Assembly (NCBI GenBank): GCA_017590115.1
Contig: JAGGNK010013003.1
Location: 1,178,001 to 1,242,000 of the forward strand
Source of the DNA: Montifringilla adamsi
Taxonomy: Eukaryota; Chordata; Aves; Passeriformes; Passeridae
Length of the DNA: 64,000 bases
Reading direction: 5' to 3'
The notes beneath the pieces were generated by a model, which saw only the letters and a list, made by a program, of their open reading frames with translations, made no database searches and was not told where the DNA came from. The position numbers and the translations under genes are program-made. Below are positions 58,601 to 64,000 of this stretch, one piece after another; the stretch's first letter is position 1; each line of letters begins with the position of its first letter.

Positions 58601-61600
58601 AGTTCAGGCTTTGTTTTCATAATTATGTCTCTTGTAGTCTGCCCCACTGTGTATTCATGACCTAATTCCCTCAATGCATGCTACTTCTCAGGGCTTTTGC
58701 TGTGACTTTCCAGTACTGAAGCATCTTTTATTGCTCTCTGAAGCTGTAGTTGCTCCTGTATTTTTGATTAGTTTATCTATTTGCTTGGCAAATGTTCTCA
58801 GTGTGATTTTTTTTTTTAATTTTATTTTTAGCTACTCTACCAAGTTGGTCAAAAAGTCCCCTTAATATGGTAGAGAAGATGAAACAAGTGTCAGGTAGTG
58901 GCTTAGCAGACTTGCACTGATTTATTTTTCCCCAACTCCAGGTCTTGTCTGGTGCTTTCAAGCTATTTTCCCCACCAAACACTCAAAGTAGATGTGGACA
59001 ATTCCCTGCCAGGTTCAAGTATTCCTTTTCTCTTTAAGGGTTGGATTGCTGGGTTCTGCTGGGTCTACAGCATCATGCTGGATAATTCAAGTCTTCTCTC
59101 TTGCAACACAAGCCAGGAGCATTCTGCATGTTTTATTTCTTCCTCCTTAGATTTAGGAATTTTCCCTAATTCCACCCAGGTTTGTGCATGCATGGATCAG
59201 AGCTTAGCATCTCACTCTTCTTGTTAACATTGTGTTACCACACTGTAATAATACAAGGAACAATTAAAATCTCTTGTACTCTGTTTGCCTGGGATCTTTA
59301 GCTGCTCTTGTGGTGTAAATAATCAAAGGTGAAGGTATCTTTCTGTGGGGTATAATAAAAGCCAGGATTGCTTTTGACTACCTGTATTAATTTGTGGAAG
59401 AAGCTTTTTGTGGTACTGAGGTACCAAAATGGAAAGCTGATGGTGTCGTTACATTTGATTGTGTGTAAGAGTACATCTTACGTTCTCAGGTCTGCTTTTT
59501 TGAAGGCAAAATTAACTGTAGGATTGAATTAAGCAATTTTTAGCGAAGTCAGGCAGGTCCATGAGGCCAAAGTCATGGTTTTAGAAATAAGAATTCTCCT
59601 GTGATCAGTTGGAGCTCCATGCTTTGCTTTAGCATATGCATGCTTTGACTTGTGTTGAAAACTGGACTGGACACAGATGAAAAGACAAAAAAGATACATC
59701 TCTTGCTCTCAGTTTGACTTGGGTTTAGTTCTTTAGTACTTTGTACAGCACAGCTTTGCAAATGTTTGTGCTGGTGGACAAGGCTGGGAGGAAAACTACT
59801 TTTGGGAGGAAGGTGGGATAGTTTATTCTGTGCCTAAATGGTGCATGGATCTAACCTTAATTGGATGGAGTTGAGGAAGGAATGCAGGAATGTTTAAAAC
59901 TAAAAAGCAAGGGTTTGGTGTGCTGTGCATGGCAGTTGAAATGAGACTGGATGCCCTGGCAAAGCCCTAGGTGTGGTTTTGCCTGGACTTCCAGTGCGTC
60001 TCCCTTTCCCTCAAGGTGTGTTTTGACTGTAGAAGAGGTTGCTGTACATCACTGGACTGCTGTATCTCATTAGTGACATCTTAGGCATCGTTAATGGGGA
60101 CAGGGGCTTTCCCAAAATGTCCCGTTCAGTTGTTACCTTGGCAGAGTTCACAGGAGCTGTCAGCAAGCACCATTTTAAAACCTCTGTGTCCTCAGTTCTC
60201 ACAGTATCTCCACGAAAACGCTTCCTATGTTCGCCCTCTGGAGGAAGGAATGCTGCACTTGTTTGAGAGCATCACGGAGGATACTGTGACAGTCCTGGTA
60301 AGATATCCTCCTTTTAGTACCCAGAAAGATTTTTACAGAGCAAAACCACTTAGCTGTTGTTTTTTCCTTACAGGAAACAACGGTGAAATTGAAGGCCTTC
60401 TCAGAACATTTAGGTTCCTACTTAGGCTTTTTAAGAAAGATTCTCCCTTATCAGTTAAAAAGGTACCTTTCATTTGATAGATGAAATTTCAAGGCACTGT
60501 GTCAGGCATGCAGCACTGTCAGCACCTACAACTCAAATATTAGGTCAAACCTTAAAATACTGTGGCCTCTACTGTCTTAAAAGGCTGAACTATTTTTTTT
60601 TGTTTTTTTTTCTTTATTCTTAGTTTTTTTGCATGTTGTTTTCTAAACCTTGAGGTTAGGCACAGCCTTTTTGAGGCATTAGGACTAAAACCATGTATTT
60701 TAAAGCCCCTCCACACACACCCTCCGTCACAGATGAGACTTTAAAAATAATGAAGCTTTCATTAATGTTTCTTAGTGTTATTCAATAGCATGGATACTAT
60801 TCAGGTCTGATACACTGAAACTCTAAATGCCTTGAGCTTCTCTGAGGGTTATTCATCAATCAATAAATGTGGCAATGTAGTAAAACTTGGCTAGGTGTAC
60901 ATCCCTTCTGCTGGGAAAATCTTTGTTCCTGAGGTTATTGAAGGGAGGTGAATTACAGGTGCAAAGAACTGCTTTAGGAGAGGATTTGGACTAAGGAAAT
61001 AAAAAATCCCTTGATTTATGCCTCCTTTAGACCTGTTCTCGTGCTCCTTAGGAAGAAAAAGAGAATTTATGTACTAGAGGGAAAAGTCTTCAAACTTAAA
61101 TTGCTGCAATCAGTTCCTTGCTGTGAGAGTAAGTCATTCCTGGATTGTGACAGAAACACCTGGGAGTGGCCATGCACACAGTAATTTTCATGTATTGCTA
61201 AGTTCCTCTGCTGTGTTAGCCTTTCTAAAATCAATTCCTGGTCTGCTATTACTTTGGACTGGGGAGGTAGAGATCACCTATGTGCTCTAAAACTCATGAG
61301 CTTGTTATTTTTAAGGCAATTGCTTGCTTTTTAAAAAAAATAATTCATATATTCCTAGTTTGGAAGAAGAGTGTGAGTCTTCTCTTTGCACAGCTGCTTT
61401 AAGAGCTAGAAATATGGAGCTGCACAGAGACATGAAAAGGTTGACTGCAGTCTTTGAGAAGCTCCACACGTACGTCAGTCTTCTGGCCTTACCAAGTAAG
61501 TGTCAGTTCTGCCTTGGCTGGCTACCCTGTGACTGGTTTTCTGTGGGTTTTTATAGCATGATTGACAGTGTGCCTTTTGTCACCTCTTAATTATGAAATG

Positions 61601-63690
61601 GTTAATAAACTATGTTGCCTTACTAATCATCACTTCCAGCCCCTCGTTTCTGTAAGGTTATTACAACTGTCACGCTAATAAATAATAAAATGAATAAAAT
61701 GAGGTAAAGCCTTTGTGTGTCTGTGTGTGGGGATGCCATCTCCAAATGCATCCTGAACATAGCAGTAGGAAATGGTTGTTGTGTAGCTTCAGGTTATTTC
61801 AGTCTTCACTCTTTAGAAAGGCCCAGATTGTCTTCCTACAGCTGAGAGCATGTCTTTCTGTATGTGTGGTTTTTGAGACCAACACAATTGATATTTATGA
61901 AATCTGAATAAAAACTGGGAGACTTGAAAGTCTTTCACCTGCCTGCTCTGTCAGAGTTGGATATATGTATATTTGATATTGAAGGGGAAATTTAAGTAAA
62001 TTAATCTGTTGTGACTCATACTCCATGCAAATGGTTCTAGTAGGTGGAAACTGAATTCTTTTCAAAGCTAACTTTCTTCATTCATGCTTAAATCTTAGTT
62101 TTGTGGTTTTCCTTCTTATGTGTTACTCTTAGGTACAAGACCAGAAGGACTCCTTAGGACAAATTACAACTTTGTGTTTACAAACATTGCTGCAAGTCTT
62201 CATGGATTCCATGACATTTTAAAAGGTGAGAGTTGGGAATATGGTCTTGTTTCAGCTTTGCTGCTTTCTTGTTTAGCATAGCACACATGCGCTCACTCTA
62301 TAACACTGCTGAATGTATTGTATGTGATAAATATACTTTGTTTTACCTTTACATGCTAAGAAACTAAACCTACTAACCAATTGTTGCAGACATTCATGCA
62401 TGGTTTTCATTTCTCCATTCTCTTAGCTTTGTTCCTCAGAGTTGCTGAATTATTTAATTGTGGCTCTCCAGATTTTTCTGACCAGTATCACTTTACTTTC
62501 TGAGCTTCATTGCTCTCCTGTAACTAGCACACAGAATGGAATGCTGAAATGTACATATTTTCCCCAACATATGTAGCATTGACTTAGTACCTGCCTTCAA
62601 AGTGGAATTTTTCCATCCTGTTTTTAGGGTGATGACTGTTTTTAACATGAATATATAAGCAAAGGTTACAAAGAAGTCTGAGTTCTTTTTGAAACTTGGC
62701 TTCTTCTGGAAAATGGTTTACCTTGCTTTTATCAGAACAACATGGATATGTTATGTTTTCATAACATATGAAAGGGGTATTTGGTTAAAACTCAACATTT
62801 TAAAACTGATGTTCCTGCATGTCCTAAAATTTCAGTACCAAGGACCTGTTTCTGGGGAGGAAATAATCCATAGAGATGAGCTGGATTTTTACTAGTCAGC
62901 TGTTTAAACATTAAGCGTTCATAATTTTAAGCAAAATTAGGGTTTTTTTTTCCTAATAGCATGAGTAGTATGGCCCCATTTTGCAGTCCTTCTTTTAAAG
63001 AAAAAAAGGAGATTGTACCTCACACAAAATGAGACCCTAAACCTAGAATTTTGTAGCATAGATAAGATTAAAATACTTTCTACCTCTTAATGTGGTCGCT
63101 ATCCTGTAAAGTCAATCCAACTTATACTTTAAAGGAAATACAGAAAATAGAAGTAGTGAAGAAAACTGTCAATAGAATTCATTATCTATCAACAGAAATG
63201 TTCTTCTTAATATCTCTTACTCCCATACTCCAGAATGTTTAATTTCTCTCCTCTTTCTCAATCCCAATTGATTTTGAACTTCTTAAGATTACTTTAGATT
63301 ACAATTTGTGGTTGTGATGAGCTGGGATTTCTCTATTCTGTAGCAATAGTCCTCAGTTTTAAAATAGGTGCACATTGTTCACTTGTCAATTATTTTTTTT
63401 TAATTAGGCCACATTGAGAATGTTATTACATGATAAATACTTGATTCTTTTTAAATTTTGGTGTTGTTGAAATTAATATATTTAGGTTAAGATGCGTTTG
63501 TGAATGACTTTCAAAAAGTTTTTTATTCTTAATTTGGCATAAATGTGCTTTTCATTTTCCAGATATTTCCAAGCACTATAGTCAGAAAGCTGCTTTAGAA
63601 CAGGAAGTTCCAACTGCCACACAGAAACTCATAACTACAAATGACTGTATTTTATCCTCTGTTGCTGCTTTAACAAATGGAGCAGGCAAG
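43624..63690 (+). CDS. PPP1R21: PPP1R21, protein phosphatase 1 regulatory subunit 21 (5' 14 coding exons; continues off window)
   Basis: Joined exons 43624-43680, 46315-46383, 46776-46922, 49096-49197, 49878-50042, 50143-50201, 52560-52654, 54942-54994, 56985-57134, 60196-60297, 60374-60462, 61359-61495, 62133-62225 and 63563-63690 give 482 codons of a protein of about 780 residues. All joins keep frame at GT-AG sites. PPP1R21 (FERRY subunit Fy-2) is a coiled-coil protein of the FERRY complex, a Rab5 effector that carries mRNAs on early endosomes; human loss causes a neurodevelopmental disorder. Visible parts are the N-terminal KLRAQ domain (KLRAQ at residues 19-23, coiled coil to about 150) and a central helical region with AGQAMAFIQELVTALLNFH and RPLEEGMLHLFESI. 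The C-terminal domain lies outside. Oddity: the expected start ATG reads TTG. Confidence 0.95.
43681..46314 (+). other. PPP1R21: PPP1R21 intron 1
   Basis: 2.6 kb. The first few hundred bases belong to the CpG island; the rest is ordinary. No repeats or exons were recognised. Acceptor TTGTTTTTCAG. Confidence 0.75.
46315..46383 (+). CDS. PPP1R21: PPP1R21 exon 2
   Basis: 69 nt encoding LRAQNQVLKKGVVDEQANSA then SLK, the KLRAQ-domain signature. Phase 0 at both ends; donor AAG|GTAATC. Confidence 0.95.
46384..46775 (+). other. PPP1R21: PPP1R21 intron 2
   Basis: 392 bp GT-AG intron with a T-rich tract of about 16 nt before the acceptor TCATTCAG. Nothing else was seen. Confidence 0.85.
46776..46922 (+). 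CDS. PPP1R21: PPP1R21 exon 3
   Basis: 147 nt encoding EQLKMKDQSLRKLQQEMDSL through LSEARGKKNK, heptad-rich coiled coil of the KLRAQ domain. Phase 0 at both ends; donor AAG|GTATGT. Confidence 0.96.
46923..49095 (+). other. PPP1R21: PPP1R21 intron 3, ending in a solo LTR
   Basis: 2.2 kb. A (TA)n tract lies at about 47,097-47,116. The 3' end is an LTR (48,702-49,074), leaving only about 21 bp of non-LTR intron before the acceptor GTCTCTTAG at 49,095. Confidence 0.85.
48702..49074 (+). mobile_element. Solo LTR of an endogenous retrovirus (ERVK-like), about 373 bp
   Basis: Runs from TGTATCAACATGAG to GGGAGTCCTCAACA, with TG...CA ends. A direct repeat ATGAG(TG) at 48,697-48,703 and 49,074-49,080 brackets it, consistent with a short target-site duplication (the exact junction is ambiguous by a base or two). 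Interior blocks (GAAAAATCCTTTGCTAGGAT; GCTGCTGTGGAATGCAGCAG; AATAAATCAGCCTTCTGAG; ATGGAGTCAAG) resemble a songbird LTR family I recall, assigned ERVK-like from memory. An LTR-type AATAAA sits at 49,009-49,014. It is in sense orientation to PPP1R21. No viral genes are present. Confidence 0.85.
49096..49197 (+). CDS. PPP1R21: PPP1R21 exon 4 (acceptor next to an LTR)
   Basis: 102 nt encoding KSVESSSQLSQEQKSVFNED through KKIEENERLHIL, phase 0 at both ends, donor CTT|GTGAGT. The last residue is Leu where human has Gln as I recall it. The exon is intact, so it is presumably still used despite the LTR 21 bp upstream. Confidence 0.93.
49198..49877 (+). other. PPP1R21: PPP1R21 intron 4
   Basis: 680 bp AT-rich GT-AG intron; acceptor CTTTTCTTCCTGTAG. 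No repeats or other features seen. Confidence 0.85.
49878..50042 (+). CDS. PPP1R21: PPP1R21 exon 5
   Basis: 165 nt encoding FFEADEQHKRLEAELRSRLE through YTETIEKLQNDKAKLE, coiled coil. Phase 0 at both ends; donor GAA|GTAAGG. Confidence 0.96.
50143..50201 (+). CDS. PPP1R21: PPP1R21 exon 6
   Basis: 59 nt encoding IKSQTLEREAKDCRLRTEE plus two bases (TG) of a split Cys codon; donor G|GTAAGT. It follows a 100 bp intron whose acceptor, TTCTTGCATAAAG, has a weak polypyrimidine tract. Confidence 0.92.
50202..52559 (+). other. PPP1R21: PPP1R21 intron 6
   Basis: 2.36 kb AT-rich intron. A (GT)n tract lies at about 52,514-52,531, 28 bp before the acceptor. No transposon recognised. Confidence 0.8.
52560..52654 (+). 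CDS. PPP1R21: PPP1R21 exon 7
   Basis: 95 nt completing Cys and encoding QQQLKNLQAALGSRLEESLC then IINEKVPFNDT, plus one base of a split codon. Donor ACAA|GTACGT. Confidence 0.95.
52655..54941 (+). other. PPP1R21: PPP1R21 intron 7
   Basis: 2.3 kb GT-AG intron, AT-rich. No repeat or exon recognised. Acceptor TTTTTGTCCTGTAG. Confidence 0.8.
54942..54994 (+). CDS. PPP1R21: PPP1R21 exon 8
   Basis: 53 nt encoding (R)SARYNALNVPLHNRRNQ. YNALNVPLHNRR is the conserved block. Donor CAG|GTGAGT. Confidence 0.94.
54995..56984 (+). other. PPP1R21: PPP1R21 intron 8
   Basis: 2.0 kb AT-rich GT-AG intron; nothing recognised in it. Confidence 0.8.
56985..57134 (+). CDS. PPP1R21: PPP1R21 exon 9
   Basis: 150 nt encoding LKLRDLAGQAMAFIQELVTA through SATDTISPLNQK, phase 0 at both ends, very close to human. 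Donor AAG|GTAAAG. Confidence 0.96.
57135..60195 (+). other. PPP1R21: PPP1R21 intron 9
   Basis: 3.1 kb GT-AG intron with a T24 run at 58,362-58,385. No transposon or exon recognised. Acceptor GTGTCCTCAG. Confidence 0.8.
58362..58385. repeat. Poly-T tract (T24)
   Basis: An uninterrupted run of 24 T in PPP1R21 intron 9. Confidence 0.95.
60196..60297 (+). CDS. PPP1R21: PPP1R21 exon 10
   Basis: 102 nt encoding FSQYLHENASYVRPLEEGML through ITEDTVTVL, essentially identical to human. Phase 0 at both ends. Followed by a very short 76 bp intron (60,298-60,373). Confidence 0.96.
60374..60462 (+). CDS. PPP1R21: PPP1R21 exon 11
   Basis: 89 nt encoding ETTVKLKAFSEHLGSYLGFL then RKILPYQLK plus two bases of a split Ser codon. 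Donor AAAAG|GTACCT. Confidence 0.95.
60463..61358 (+). other. PPP1R21: PPP1R21 intron 11
   Basis: 896 bp GT-AG intron with T-rich runs near 60,592; nothing else recognised. Confidence 0.8.
61359..61495 (+). CDS. PPP1R21: PPP1R21 exon 12
   Basis: 137 nt encoding SLEEECESSLCTAALRARNM through FEKLHTYVSLLALP plus one base. The acceptor is ATATTCCTAG and the donor CCAA|GTAAGT. Confidence 0.95.
61496..62132 (+). other. PPP1R21: PPP1R21 intron 12
   Basis: 637 bp GT-AG intron with a short GT-rich patch near 61,715; nothing else seen. Confidence 0.8.
62133..62225 (+). CDS. PPP1R21: PPP1R21 exon 13
   Basis: 93 nt encoding (S)TRPEGLLRTNYNFVFTNIAA then SLHGFHDILK plus one base. Donor AAAG|GTGAGA. Confidence 0.95.
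62226..63562 (+). other. PPP1R21: PPP1R21 intron 13
   Basis: 1.3 kb AT-rich GT-AG intron; nothing recognised. Confidence 0.8.
63563..63690 (+). CDS. PPP1R21: PPP1R21 exon 14
   Basis: 128 nt encoding (D)ISKHYSQKAALEQEVPTATQ then KLITTNDCILSSVAALTNGA and GK. Phase 0 at the donor AAG|GTAATG. The next exon lies beyond the window; 63,691-64,000 is intron 14. Confidence 0.95.
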
Positions 63691-64000
63691 GTAATGGATA
63701 TTTTTGTTTCAAACAGTGCTTTAACTTGTGCAGATTTTTAAGAAACAAAAATAAACTTAGCTGAGTGATTTAGAAAATCTCTGTGTGCCTCTGATATTAA
63801 TCATCTGTAGTGTCATGTTGATTCTTGAGTTATTCTCAGGCTATGAGTTAAAACAGCTGAGTGATAAAAGTAGATCCTGTGAAGAGGATGCTTTGTGTTA
63901 GGAAGGTCTAAGTTTCATGGAAGAGCCTGCAGCTTGTTTCAAAGTCTTGTTAAGAAGTCCAGCTTCACTAAATAGTTGTCTTTTCAAAGACTAATTGCTC

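Overview
This is a vertebrate nuclear genome window, almost certainly from a songbird (passerine). It holds one complete protein-coding gene, FOXN2, and the 5' part of a second, PPP1R21. Both lie on the + strand, in the FOXN2-PPP1R21 order I recall for tetrapods. The bird assignment rests on a CR1 LINE 3' fragment, three solo LTRs whose sequences resemble songbird endogenous retrovirus families known to me from memory, and the absence of mammalian SINEs. No prokaryotic features are present.

Layout. 1-2,830 is intergenic low-complexity DNA. About 2,860-3,800 is the FOXN2 CpG-island promoter, with a probable non-coding exon 1 ending at 3,177. FOXN2 coding exons lie at 14,644-15,180, 21,904-22,028, 25,550-25,614, 28,631-28,699 and 29,627-30,153 (440 codons plus stop), followed by a roughly 3.3 kb AU-rich 3' UTR ending at tandem AATAAA signals near 33.4 kb. 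33.5-42.97 kb is intergenic and ends in a CR1 fragment followed by a roughly 616 bp LTR. That LTR directly abuts the PPP1R21 CpG-island promoter (42.97-43.8 kb). Fourteen PPP1R21 coding exons run from 43,624 to 63,690 (482 codons), and the gene continues off the right edge.

How the genes relate. They are neighbours by conserved synteny, not an operon. FOXN2 is a forkhead transcription factor. PPP1R21 is a coiled-coil subunit of the Rab5-binding FERRY complex on early endosomes. The PPP1R21 promoter carries perfect matches to an RFX X-box, a CLEAR/E-box palindrome, an inverted YY1 pair, a CRE and an ETS site.

The most interesting observations are these. A solo LTR ends about 21 bp before the PPP1R21 exon 4 acceptor, so the branch point probably comes from retroviral DNA. 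The expected PPP1R21 ATG is missing (the sequence reads TTG). A retroviral LTR is fused to the edge of the PPP1R21 promoter. A predicted FOXN2 upstream ORF overlaps the main start and stops in an ATGA at Met7. I found no new gene system; these are regulatory and transposon-exaptation leads within well-known genes.
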